Below, in pieces: positions 20,994 through 30,288 of a stretch of 64,000 nucleotides of DNA. The notes below the pieces were generated by a model that searched no databases, had not been told where the DNA came from, and saw only the letters and a program-made list of their open reading frames with translations. The stretch covers positions 16,248,598 to 16,312,597 of the forward strand of contig NC_088653.1 of NCBI RefSeq assembly GCF_964019385.1. Direction: 5' to 3'. The first letter of the stretch is position 1; every line of letters begins with the position of its first letter. Position numbers and translations under genes: made by a program. This DNA comes from Sycon ciliatum. Its lineage: Eukaryota; Porifera; Calcarea; Leucosolenida; Sycettidae.

Positions 20994-23360
20994 GCGCCAA
21001 GGCCCTTGAGAGACCGATTTTCATTTTCTCGCGGGAATCGTAGCCTCCAAGGCGCCGCACCTGCGGGCTTGTTTTCTGTTGATTTCGCCTATCTCCGAAT
21101 GGTGAATATTTCAATGAACTTTGCTGCTTAGAGCCCTTCTAGTCTCGTCAGGAGACCTTTCCTACACTGGAGAGATGGCTCGGAGTGATGTAGACACCTA
21201 TGGCCGTACCCTGGAAAATTATTTTGGAGCTTGCAGTTCGTGAGCAGCCACCAAGGACGAATGTCTCACTTTTGTAATTGCTGAAACGAGGAATATGGTC
21301 ACCAATTTCACACCAGGTAAGGCATTTACCCATCGCGGACACTAAAGCCGCTTTGTGGGGTGATAGAACAAAGCTTTATCTTTCGAATGCACGAGAAATT
21401 AGAGTGATACCGATGTGCCCCACAATTGCACCCGAAATAAACCACGCACAGGCAATATTGTGATTTTATGAGAAGAGACAATTGAGCATGCTCTAAATCA
21501 TCATGGCCTGTTGTGTTACTTTTCAAACACCACTCCGAGTGAGCATCTACCAATCCTTTATCAATTTTACAGGGACATTTGAGCTTAGGGGATAGAGGTG
21601 GGATATTTCACCAGCTGAAGTACTACATTTTTTCTAAATTTGTTGACTACTAGGTTGCATAGTGTAAATATGTCAGCATTATGTGCATTATTGTGGTGAA
21701 ATTCTGAGCATCTTATTATTGTAGGCACAACAGCACTGGTGCATGCCCTCTCCTAGATCCTGCTCTCTGACTTTTTTCTTGCATTGCACGACTCAAATTC
21801 GTCGAATGAAATGAAGGAGTAAATTTGTTGCTGCCAATTAACTGCATCAGTTCTGTTTTCCTCTGCTGTTCTTCTTTCAGCGTGGTGACTTCTGATCCAT
21901 GAGGCGATGGCATGAAGTCAATAGTTTGCAGTATGTGCAATATGCGGCAGTCTCTCTGTCAATGGACCTGTGACAGCTGAAGCCCAGATGTTGCAGTTTG
22001 ATGTCTATGGCCAGCAACAATCTAATGTTGTTGCACCTTTCCTTCCACACACAGCAATGCGGAATATGTCATGGACAGACATCGCTAAACTGCCTCTTTT
22101 GAAGAAGCATCGCAATTCTTGTCTGCCAATAAACAACAGACTAGCCAGCTAGAATTACAATTTGGAGGTCGGAGACGCGATCCCGTGAACGTATTGCGCC
22201 AACTGCAATGAAGAAGGCCTTAGTGATCTGGATTTATTACCATTCTCGTGTGGATAACTATGGCGTTGTGATCCAAGTCATGCAGACTATAAAATGCCTT
22301 AGACGTGAGATAGTGAAGGTACTGCCGACAGCAAGCCAACAGTGGATATGAACCACGCCGCCAGCATCATTCTGCACACCAGGAGAATCCAATACATATA
22401 GCTGCCAACTCTGATGGTATAGACCCGATAACTTGTTTTCTTACTCTAAGATTGGTATACAATTATACATGTACTAGTGCAATCTCTATCCGTATGCGTA
22501 ATGCACTGTATTTGTTTCCGGTGACTGGAGGTAGTTTATCATAGCACTGTTTTATGTCCTGGTTTTGTTGAAGATGAACATTATCCAGTTAACTTGCTAG
22601 GTACCGTATCAGTCAGCTCTTTCAGCATTTGGCTTTGTGTCAGGGGTGGTTGTCGGTGTCGCGGGTCATTCCACAGTCCGCAAAGTTGACGTTCTCGGCA
22701 CCGGAGCGACCCAGTAGGCAATTGATCACCGATAAATATACTGTCATTGGTATCACGGTGCACCACAATGGCATATGGTGTGAATATCATTATGTTGTTC
22801 TGCAGAGAGTCCTTGTCGTGTAGCTTGCGAAAGTTATTGCATACGGTCATTACGTGCATAATGCATAGTACTGTCTGTACACTCAAGTTTCAAGTCCAGT
22901 CCATTTTTTGGAAATATGGGCTGGACACTAACGGGGGCCTGGTGACGTGTTCATAGGGCTGAGTTATGTCAAATGGTGCCATTGGCTGGGAGTGAAAGCC
23001 TTGCCCCACGCCTGCACCCTAAAAAATGTTTCGAAAATACTCAAATTCGACGACGGCTGAGAATCTAGGAAGATGCCGGACCACAGCGAAACAAGTCATC
23101 TGGCTGAAAAACGGAATACACCATTGCGTTGCCACGGCTAAGCGCAATTTTTAGGCTCACCACACAGGTAGCGAAATGCCAAAACAAACGAGCCATAGAC
23201 ACAAAACCATTTTCCAAAAGTGTCCACCATTGAGAATGCGACTCAAAAAGTACCCGCAAACTGCCCAGTGCGGAAAATGAAAAGTCAACTTTTAGACGAC
23301 TTTTTTGAATCTGGCGCACGGACTGTAATATTATTACAAATTATAGCGAATTTCACGATA
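20994..23360. other. Unassigned stretch with no recognisable gene
   Basis: Only short ORFs. A Tigger-like end CAGTCGACTCCACTTATAAC at 20614 lacks a matching nearby partner other than the end at 23533. I see no transposase motif. Degenerate transposon remains are likely. Confidence 0.4.
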
Positions 23361-23533
23361 CAGTTGACTCCTGCTGTAACGAACACCATTGTGCAGGAGA
23401 ATTAGTTCTTTATAGCCAAAGTTTGTTATAACAGAAATGAACTTACACTGTGGGTTCGAACTGGGACATGGACACCCGTTCGCTATATAACAAAAATCGC
23501 CGTATGGGAGTTCGTTATAAGTGGAGTCGACTG
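23361..23533. mobile_element. Tigger/pogo-like MITE
   Basis: Termini CAGTTGACTCCTGCTGTAAC and the inverse of CAGTCGACTCCACTTATAAC, with TA on each side (23359-23360, 23534-23535). The 173-bp length and CAGT ends match the element at 2380-2568. Confidence 0.8.
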
Positions 23534-23656
23534 TACTAGCAAACCGTTGCCGATGTCCCAGTTTGGAACGCTTTTCTGTTATCAAACCTTTATTATAAAA
23601 TATTTCTTAATGTGCGCAAGCTCCACTGCAGCCACTTCATTTCAAAAATGGAAAAC

Positions 23657-23659
<3 letters not shown>

Positions 23660-23721
<62 letters not shown>
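23660..23721. repeat. (CA)n microsatellite
   Basis: A pure CA run of about 60 bp, followed by ACCATCTTCAATC, which is inverted at about 23771 (GATTGAAGATGGTGTGTG). Confidence 0.95.
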
Positions 23722-23722
<1 letters not shown>

Positions 23723-23879
23723 ATCTTCAATCCAAGTGGTCTCTTCGCTGCAAATTACAATACTTCTCGATTGAAGATGGTGTGTGTGTAAGGTTTTCCA
23801 CTTGATTATAAAAATAGTGAACTAATTCTCCTGCACAAACATGGTGTTCCTTATTATCAGGATTCGACTGCATGCAGCT

Positions 23880-24845
23880 GAAACAGCCAGATACAACGTC
23901 GCAAAGAGCTACAGGTTCATCCTCCCATGATACTGAACTGATTGAGCGTAGGGTAACGAAGGGTCCTGTGGCCGGCCAGAGGCCGTATCACATTTCAGGA
24001 GCTGGCTCCGGGCCTGGCCCGTCACCATCTGCATGCCATGCAGCCAAAATTGGACAAACCGTACAAACGAAGACCCACAAAGCCATCCCCGGTCGAACCG
24101 CGAACTTCCACTAAGGACGTTCCTTACCTAAGGCAAGCTCGTCACGCCAGCAGCAGGGCACGCACGGTCCGCCGGCAGAAGCAACGCGCCACCTTTCCGC
24201 CCGACAGCACCTCTATGGTACCTTTCCTCTCCGTCTGCTCCGGCCAATCTTGACAAACTATTGCACAAACTTCTAGTAGTCTCTGCTTTTTGCTGTCTCA
24301 AAAGGCACCACACTGGTGCAGCAGTTCATGAGTTCCACGGACAAAACTAACTCGGCCAGTATCGGCATCGGTGCATGTTTTGTGTTCACCTCCAGAATCC
24401 CGTTGAACTGATCAGTTCCGTTTGGGGAATGATGAGAGTCTCGCTGCCAAATATGTCGACAGTGCTCATCTCAGCTCCGAGCAGCGAAGTCGACACCACC
24501 GCGGACCTGCGGAGACAGCGTGGTTCGTACTCGCGTACAAGTATACAAATGTGCCGATCGAAGCATGAAGCAGCACATGCGCGCGCAGGCATGCTTTCTC
24601 GCAGATCTACGAGAGCAAGACCCAACAACAAGAAAAGGGCGATCGCGAGGGGAGCCGGGAGGTCGAGGTCCAGGACTCCAGGTGCTAAACAGCATGTTGG
24701 AGACTACGAATGAGACTACTAATATCTACACAGCATCGTACATAATCATTAGTAATGATTATGTACTACAGTACGATGCTGAGTAGATCTACGCACCACG
24801 TGCGGCACCATGTCACGCATGTGCAAGCAAACTGCCGTATTACTA
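23880..24845. other. Unassigned stretch with one small hairpin
   Basis: No recognisable gene. A palindrome near 24727-24788 (CAGCATCGTACATAATCATT and its inverse) would form a hairpin. Confidence 0.45.
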
Positions 24846-24847
24846 TT

Positions 24848-25065
24848 ATGAATTTTTTAAATATGAAGAAAGGAAAAGGAAATATAGATACGAGTTGAGA
24901 GTAACTCTCCATCACTGTAACCTGATACTATACAGTCAGAAAGTGCAACAACTAGGCACAAAACTGACAGAGTCGTGAGACATTCGACGTTACTCTCAAC
25001 TCGTATCTATATTTCCTTTTCCTTTCTACATTTATTATTGGCTCAACATCCGAGTTTCAAATTAT
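24848..25065 (-). mobile_element. Foldback element, same family as 5866-6742
   Basis: Arms at about 24868-24912 and 24985-25030 share GGAAATATAGATACGAGTT. The right end carries GGCTCAACATCCGAGTTTCAA, which is the inverse of the start of foldback units 2 and 3, so this copy lies on the minus strand. Confidence 0.75.
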
Positions 25066-25084
25066 TATTGATTTATTTATTCAT

Positions 25085-25262
25085 GTTAGTTTGAGCACTC
25101 TGACATGGCCTATGGCAAGGTACGTTCGGGCCTGGTTGAAATCTGGCTTTGGAAAATTTATTTTTCATTGCTACTAGTACCAGGTTCGGCCTCATTTCCT
25201 CTGTGCTGCGCTGAGGAGTCCACAAAGGACGAAACAGTTCTGTACGCAGGATTGAGTATTAT
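25085..25262 (+). mobile_element. Hammerhead repeat, single partial monomer
   Basis: Begins TTTGAGCACTCTGACATGG and follows the 228-bp monomer through AGGTTCGGCCTCATTTCCTC to the hammerhead. It is diverged and incomplete, and is adjacent to a foldback element. Confidence 0.75.
25206..25249 (+). ncRNA. Type I hammerhead ribozyme
   Basis: Stem I CTGCG/CGCAG; core CTGAGGA and GAAA; stem II GTCC-ACAAA-GGAC; stem III CAG-TT-CTG; predicted cleavage after GTA at 25244. The N of CUGANGA and the H17 base differ from the other copies but are permitted. Confidence 0.85.
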
Positions 25263-25405
25263 TTATTTATTCATATTTTTTAATAGGGCAGTCCCCACAT
25301 GCACACTCAAGGTCTTCTACGAGGTACCCTAAAGAATCCGTATATCGGTACTACGCGTAGACCCGGCTACCTACGCTACTGCAAGTACAAGTGCAAGTAC
25401 TACTA

Positions 25406-25700
25406 CCGTAAAGTACCGTTGATCCGCCCCCACGCCATGTCGCTTCCCAGCTGGGTTTTCGGCAGGGGGCGGGAATTAGATCAAGGCTGTCAAGTGCAGT
25501 ACGATGTACAACAACGTAGAGGATCAGTCTCAATGTGCTGGATTGTGCACATTTTGATCCTGGATTGGCAAGTATTGTGTACGGCAGTGTATGCGTCGGT
25601 TCAACATCGTATTTCGTTGTACACGCCGAAGTCGCTTCACAAGGAGAAAATCGACAGGGGGCGGGAATTAGAGAGGGGGCGGATCAACGATACTTTACGG
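25406..25700. mobile_element. MITE with CCGTAAAGT termini and TA duplication
   Basis: The ends CCGTAAAGTACCGTTGATCC and their inverse differ at one position and are flanked by TA. GGGGGCGGGAATTAGA occurs in inner copies. The terminal C(C/T)GTAAAGT is shared with 58586-59429, implying a common transposase. Confidence 0.75.
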
Positions 25701-26110
25701 TATACTGTTTTCACAGCCATTTCAGCTCATTTTCTCTCGGTACGAGTTCGTACTATTAATGGGGTATTCACACGACAGGTAATCCACGTGCACCGGAAAG
25801 TTGCTATGGTATTTTACCTTTATTATTATTATTTGCCTCTCCGCGTTTGCATCAGGGTGTGTTACTACAAAAATCAACAAATCGACATAATACACATCCA
25901 CCCCTAGCATTCGCTCAGGCCGCTCAACAAGTCAAAAGACAGTAAGGACAATGAGAAAGCGAGGGAAGGGTCACAGAGCAGCGGGGTCAAAGGCAGGAAA
26001 AAAGAAACAGGAGGCAAAGGATTTTGAAGAAATATATCAGATTGTCAATTGAATTCACCATACATCATGTCATGTTCCGTTTGGGCAAATCCGGGCATTC
26101 CTCTGCAGGC

Positions 26111-26960
26111 TCAGGTGCGGAAAAGCTGCCGCCATACTGCTCTGTCCTCTGCCAGGTCCCTGATGTGTGAGAGATCTTTATCCGTCTGCAGCTTCATTCC
26201 CTTTGTTGCGAGGTCTGTTCTCAGTATTGTTGGGAGTGTGGAAGGCGGCCGGCCACGGAATGTTTTCTCGTCCTTTGTTTGCCGGAAGTATGATGTCATG
26301 GCCATTTGTGCTGGGGACTCCTTGTCCAGTCTGCAGATGTGACGGAGTAGTCGCATCCGAGCAGCTTTAACCAGGACAGTTAGGGGCTGTGTCTCTGTTC
26401 TGCGGTGGAGGTCATCGTTGCTGATTATCTGTGGGTAGCGGATACCCACAACAACTCTCAGGTGTCTCCGATATGTCGAGTCAAGAGTACACAGCTGAGA
26501 GTCTGAGAGGCCCCATGTGCCTGCGTTGTACATCAGCAGAGGCTTGATGAAGGCTTCGTAGAGCCTCACCCGTAGCTTTTCGGAGACCAGATGTCCGCGT
26601 GACCACAATGGCCACATCTTGTTGAATGTGCCCGAAGCAATCTGGATTCGGCGTGCGACATCCTCTTTGTCTCCAATAAGGGATCCAAGCTTGCGTGTGC
26701 GCCTCCACTCTTCCTCCACTCGGTCCTTCTTCCTCTGGATAGTAGTGCGTTCTGTTTTGGCTTGGTTAACTTTCAGGTCCCAGTCCGCGAGGCAGTCGCC
26801 AACAATAGGAAGGATCGAGTCCAGGTACTCAGAACTGGTGCTGACGAAGTCCACATCATTGGCATAACCTAGGGACGGCGGCAGGTTGAGGGTGATGTCT
26901 AGATTAGGTCGAGGTGGAATACAGGAGAAAACATGGCGCAGTGTATAACGATTTCTATTT
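26111..26960 (-). pseudogene. Non-LTR retrotransposon RT, C-terminal half
   Basis: An open frame of about 280 codons on the minus strand. From the 5' side it reads LRHVFSC, LPPSLGYANDVDFVS, later LKVNQAKTE, LGSLIGD, LYEAFIKPLLMYNAGTW, YRRHLRVVVGIRYPQ, ISNDDLHRRT and MRLLRHICR. This is the RT palm to C-terminus of an animal LINE. The catalytic motif, usually YADD, reads YAND: one catalytic aspartate has become asparagine. The 5' end is truncated and the 3' side ends in (AAT)n at about 25840-25825. It is a dead copy. The clade is uncertain. Confidence 0.8.
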
Positions 26961-27020
26961 TAACGACAGATTTCTCCTCGTTAACTCGTTAGAGTTAGCA
27001 CTTCGTTATATACATATATA

Positions 27021-27060
27021 ACAGCATGCTGTCCGCAGATTGAGTATATATATATAATAT
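27021..27060 (+). repeat. Inverted fragment facing the hammerhead array
   Basis: ACAGCATGCTGTCCGCAGAT is the complement of the start of the first monomer (27063-27085). With the array it makes a hairpin around a TATATAT loop. Confidence 0.8.
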
Positions 27061-27069
27061 ATACTCAAT

Positions 27070-27115
27070 CTGCGGACAGCATGCTGTTTCGTTCTTTTTG
27101 AACTCATCAGCGCAG
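27070..27115 (-). ncRNA. Type I hammerhead ribozyme, monomer 1
   Basis: Read on the minus strand: stem I CTGCG with CGCAG, core CTGATGA and GAAA, stem II GTTC-AAAAA-GAAC, stem III CAGC-AT-GCTG, predicted cleavage after GTC (27075). The short palindromic stem III is typical of animal hammerheads that work best as dimers, which a tandem array allows. Confidence 0.9.
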
Positions 27116-27297
27116 CACAGAGGAAATGAGGCCGAACCTGATAGCAATGGAAATAAAAATTTCCAATCAGGCCCGAACGTACCTTGCCAGAGTGCTCAAA
27201 CTGACAAGTCAGTGAGCTCTGCATAACGCAAACAGCAAAGGCACTACCCCACGCAAGAGTGCTCAACTGCTACAAGAGCAGGAGCGAAATACTCAAT

Positions 27298-27343
27298 CTG
27301 CGGACAGCATGCTGTTTCGTTCTTTTTGAACTCATCAGCGCAG
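27298..27343 (-). ncRNA. Type I hammerhead ribozyme, monomer 2
   Basis: Identical to the motif at 27070-27115, displaced by 228 bp; predicted cleavage after 27303. Confidence 0.9.
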
Positions 27344-27525
27344 CACAGAGGAAATGAGGCCGAACCTGATAGCAATGGAAATAAAAATTTCCAATCAGGC
27401 CCGAACGTACCTTGCCAGAGTGCTCAAACTGACAAGTCAGTGAGCTCTGCATAACGCAAACAGCAAAGGCACTACCCCACGCAAGAGTGCTCAACTGCTA
27501 CAAGAGCAGGAGCGAAATACTCAAT

Positions 27526-27571
27526 CTGCGGACAGCATGCTGTTTCGTTCTTTTTGAACTCATCAGCGCAG
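27526..27571 (-). ncRNA. Type I hammerhead ribozyme, monomer 3
   Basis: Third identical copy, again 228 bp on; predicted cleavage after 27531. Confidence 0.9.
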
Positions 27572-27749
27572 CACAGAGGAAATGAGGCCGAACCTGATAG
27601 CAATGGAAATAAAAATTTCCAATCAGGCCCGAACGTACCTTGCCAGAGTGCTCAAACTGACAAGTCAGTGAGCTCTGCATAACGCAAACAGCAAAGGCAC
27701 TACCCCACGCAAGAGTGCTCAACTGCTACAAGAGCAGGAGCGAAATACA

Positions 27750-28080
27750 TATATCACGCTCCTCGGCTTTTGCCTTGTTGAGCACTCTCGGTAGGCTGCT
27801 CTAGTGCTGCTGCATCGCGCAATGCCCGCTATTTTTGTAGTTTGAGCACTCTGGCGCTAGAGCGACGAGCTATCTTAATGTCTGTGGTGCCTCCTTTGCA
27901 CCATGGCTGGTAGCTCGGCCTATTTAGCTCGTAGCTGTACTGATGAGGCCTTTATGGCCGAAACAGCTTGCTGTCTACAGCATTGGGTATATACAAGCGA
28001 GGGTCCCTGGTTCGAGTCCTGGTGGTGACAGTCAATTTTTTCTTCAGACTTTTCCCGTTTGTCTCTTTCCCTCAAACCAG

Positions 28081-28082
<2 letters not shown>
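27750..28082 (+). mobile_element. Hammerhead-SINE chimera
   Basis: The left part keeps hallmarks of the 228-bp family in plus orientation (TTGAGCACTCT at 27775 and 27842, then CTCGGCCTATTT) and carries a hammerhead at 27934-27981. From 27992 it switches to the 3' part of the tRNA-derived SINE seen on the minus strand at 33992-34101, including the B box GGTTCGAGTCC at 28009-28019. The 5' half of the tRNA is missing and the ribozyme takes its place. Confidence 0.75.
27934..27981 (+). ncRNA. Type I hammerhead ribozyme fused to a SINE
   Basis: Stem I GCTGTA with TACAGC, core CTGATGA and GAAA, stem II GGCC-TTTAT-GGCC, stem III CAGC-TT-GCTG, predicted cleavage after GTC (27975). Stems I and II both differ from the 228-bp monomers but keep full pairing. 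Confidence 0.92.

Positions 28083-28112
<30 letters not shown>
28083..28112. repeat. (TA)n microsatellite
   Basis: TA run at the SINE 3' end, immediately before the Penelope-like hairpin. Confidence 0.95.
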
Positions 28113-28114
<2 letters not shown>

Positions 28115-28761
28115 GGGTAGAGAATCAGCAAGAATATTCTTACGCGCCTCAAGTTCACACTACACTACCATAAGAATGTATGGAGCAGTGGAAAAATGCG
28201 GGAAACAACACATGAGGGGAATGCAGTACCAGAACAAACACGTGATAAAGTTGTCAGTCCGGTTGCAGCTTGAACAGCCGCAGCACCTTGATGTGCTTCT
28301 TTTGTCGACACAGCTCTGGCCTCAAACTGCGAATGTACAGCGCCTCCAGTGTGAATCTGTGCGCGCTGTTCCGGGCTGGTGTGATGACACTGAAGCTGCC
28401 GTTGCGTTCTTGCGGGATGCATTCAGGTTGCGCCTGCAAATGCTTTGTGATGGCGCTATCACTTGTTGCCACACGTTTGTCAGGCGGCTTCTTGTACAGC
28501 TTGCCTGGGATATGCTGCTTGATCCTGGAGGCGCTGTACATTCGCAGTTTGAGGCCAGAGCTGTGTCGACAAAAGAAGCACATCAAGGTGCTGCGGCTGT
28601 TCAAGCTGCAACCGGACTGACAACTTTATCACGTGTTTGTTGTGGTACTGCATTCCCCTCATGTGTTGTTTCCCGCATTTTTCCACTGCTCCATACATTC
28701 TTATGGTAGTGTAGTGTGAACTTGAGGCGCGTAAGAATATTCTTGCTGATTCTCTACCCCC
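28113..28761 (-). mobile_element. Penelope-like hairpin unit, 237-bp arms
   Basis: The arms 28113-28349 and 28525-28761 have exactly equal length and are close complements, with a 175-bp unique centre. On the minus strand the centre leads in frame into the left arm, which contains the GIY-YIG tail, stop codon and 3' UTR. The right arm is therefore an inverted copy that includes part of the coding region. Confidence 0.85.
28254..28535 (-). pseudogene. Penelope-like ORF C-terminus
   Basis: The minus-strand reading from the unique centre gives SDSAITKHLQAQPEC, then SFSVITPARN, LEALYIRSLRPELC and QKKHIKVLRLFKLQ. It matches the pattern at 5271-5600, 33193-33429 and 40900-41103. Only the last 90 or so residues of the GIY-YIG region remain. 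Upstream residues are read through the inverted arm and are not real protein. Confidence 0.65.
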
Positions 28762-28804
28762 AGTATAAATTCTGGCTTCGTTTTCGTTCTTGCTCATTCC
28801 CATG

Positions 28805-28845
28805 TAACTACTGATGAAAATGGGTGAAAAGCTTTTAGTATTATG
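28805..28845 (+). ncRNA. Degenerate hammerhead-like motif
   Basis: ACTA-CTGATGA-AAATGGGT-GAAA-AGCTTT-TAGT: the core words and a 4-bp stem I are present, and AAGCTT could form a loopless stem III. No stem II can be drawn. Possibly a decayed ribozyme; the position just outside the Penelope-like hairpin fits. Confidence 0.3.
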
Positions 28846-29068
28846 AAACTGACAACCTTGTTGTTGTGTGTATATATATATATGGCTTTTACAGTAGTCT
28901 AGACAGCCTAGCCATGGCACTGCTCCGGGCTTCTCACCTACAGTACATCTACGTGTATTCGTATCAGTTTCTACAGTACGAGCTCCGGTGTGGGGAGCAA
29001 ACCCTTTCTTACAGTTTCTACAGTGTAAGTATTTTACATAGCAGACTCAGCGGAGGACGTTCAGGTTG

Positions 29069-29112
29069 GTTGTAACTCTGAGTTTCATGCCGCTAGGCAA
29101 TCATCAGACAAC
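29069..29112 (-). ncRNA. Type I hammerhead ribozyme, left arm
   Basis: On the minus strand: stem I GTTGT/ACAAC, core CTGATGA and GAAA, stem II TGCC-TAGC-GGCA closed by a U-U pair, stem III CTC-A-GAG, predicted cleavage after GTT (29074). Confidence 0.75.
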
Positions 29113-29128
29113 AGTTGTCTGATATCAG

Positions 29129-29170
29129 TTGTCTGATGATTGCCTAGCGGCATGAAACTCAGAGTTACAA
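29129..29170 (+). ncRNA. Type I hammerhead ribozyme, right arm
   Basis: Mirror of the 29069-29112 motif: stem I TTGT/ACAA, core CTGATGA and GAAA, same stem II and III, predicted cleavage after GTT (29166). Stem I is one pair shorter because one arm base changed (ACAAGC against ACAACC). Confidence 0.7.
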
Positions 29171-29916
29171 GCAACCTGAACGTCCTCCGCTGAGTCTGCT
29201 ATGTACTAAGCTCTGTCTCTGACATTGAGCACTCTCTGCAGCTCGGGGATCAACGGATTTGTGTATGTATTTTATAAAGGTATCACTAATTCTGTGTAAG
29301 ATTTTATATGATCAAATCCTCTCATAGAATTGGCTACAATCATAATGTTCTGCAAGGATGTTGGGAAATGCACTGCTTCGACATCCCATCTGTCATTTAC
29401 ACTCCGTGTATTCGATTTTTCAACAGTTTTTTTCCCCGCAGCTCTATCTGTAACATTATTCAGTTAAAACCATCGGTGGCTTATTTCACGTATGATTTTT
29501 CCTCCTCCCGGATCCCCTCCCCATTACTATAATTATTATCAAAATTGTCATGTCGCTCACATGTACCGGTACATGCATAAATGGAGGCGCCGTCGCCTGT
29601 TTGTGTAGCGACCTTGCTGTATTCCTTCTCGACTTATCTGCTATCGAATTACCGATGTTAGTATTGTTACTTCATTTTCTCGTGCATCTGGCGGTACTCT
29701 TAAAGGTTAAATCACATATAGACCTTATAAATGTACATGTACGTGTGCTCGAGTCTAGCCTGAAACAGCAAAAAGGAAATTGTCCAAATGCACCGATGTT
29801 GTAGCATGTTGATCGCTGCACCGCTCGACTGGCCCAGAAGATCGGAGCACTATGGAGGTTGCGTCGCTGCTTGACTCATCAGAGCCGAGTTCTCTACTTT
29901 AATTAAAGCGATCATC

Positions 29917-30288
29917 ATGTCTGACCTGATGTACGGATCCAATGCGTTTTCCCCGCTTCTTACTGCCAACCAATTGGATCGGCTACAAGTCATGCAGAAT
30001 CGGGCGGCAAGGGCGGTTTTCGGACTCTCGCATCACACCTCCGCGCGTACCCTCCTGCTGCAATTGGACACCTACAGAGTATCCGAGATATTCAGGCAGA
30101 AGTTCATCGTTCTGGTCTGGAGGTCTCGGAATGGGCACGCAAGTTCTGATCTGCAAGCCCTCCTAGTTCCTTCGTCAGCTGGCCCAACTAGGTTGCACTC
30201 CACCATGGGTCTGCGCCAACCGCCAGTTTCCACCAGGTTCGGCAAGGGTTGCCTCGCGTTCCGGGGCGCCCAGCTGTGGAACACCTTA
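29917..30288 (+). pseudogene. CR1/Jockey-like LINE RT, C-terminal fragment (part 1)
   Basis: The reading contains LMYGSNAFSPLL, LDRLQVMQNRAARAVFGL, TYRVSEIFRQKF and FRGAQLWNTL, the post-RT C-terminus of an animal LINE. It is interrupted after the WNTL codon by the TTA-flanked element at 30289-32316, and it resumes in frame at 32320. The 5' part of the LINE is missing. Confidence 0.75.

Larger units (their letters stand above)
27063..27746 (-). repeat. Tandem array of three 228-bp hammerhead monomers
   Basis: ACTCAATCTGCGGACAGC begins at 27063, 27291 and 27519, an exact 228-bp period, and the monomers read as identical. Transcription on the minus strand would yield one type I hammerhead per unit. 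Self-cleavage would release 228-nt monomers, as in retrozymes and other hammerhead satellites. Each monomer carries the TTGAGCACTCT box and GTTCGGCCTCATTTCC upstream of the ribozyme. ORFs in the array repeat because the array repeats, and I do not regard them as genes. Confidence 0.9.
29036..29205. mobile_element. Hairpin with a hammerhead in each arm
   Basis: Arms 29036-29112 and 29128-29205 are near-perfect complements with a 15-bp spacer. Each arm carries a hammerhead in its own 5'-3' direction. The upstream text GAGCTCCGGTGTGGGGAGC (28980-28998) is shared with 42000-42020 beside another hammerhead. Confidence 0.8.

Noticed and set aside
20614..23533. A 2.9-kb autonomous Tigger element
   Set aside because: The left end is flanked by TG, not TA; a better-matched partner at 23361 gives a 173-bp MITE; no transposase is visible inside.
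27006..27722. Three near-identical 74-86 residue open frames
   Set aside because: They exist because the 228-bp monomer repeats; the hammerhead explains the sequence better than a protein.
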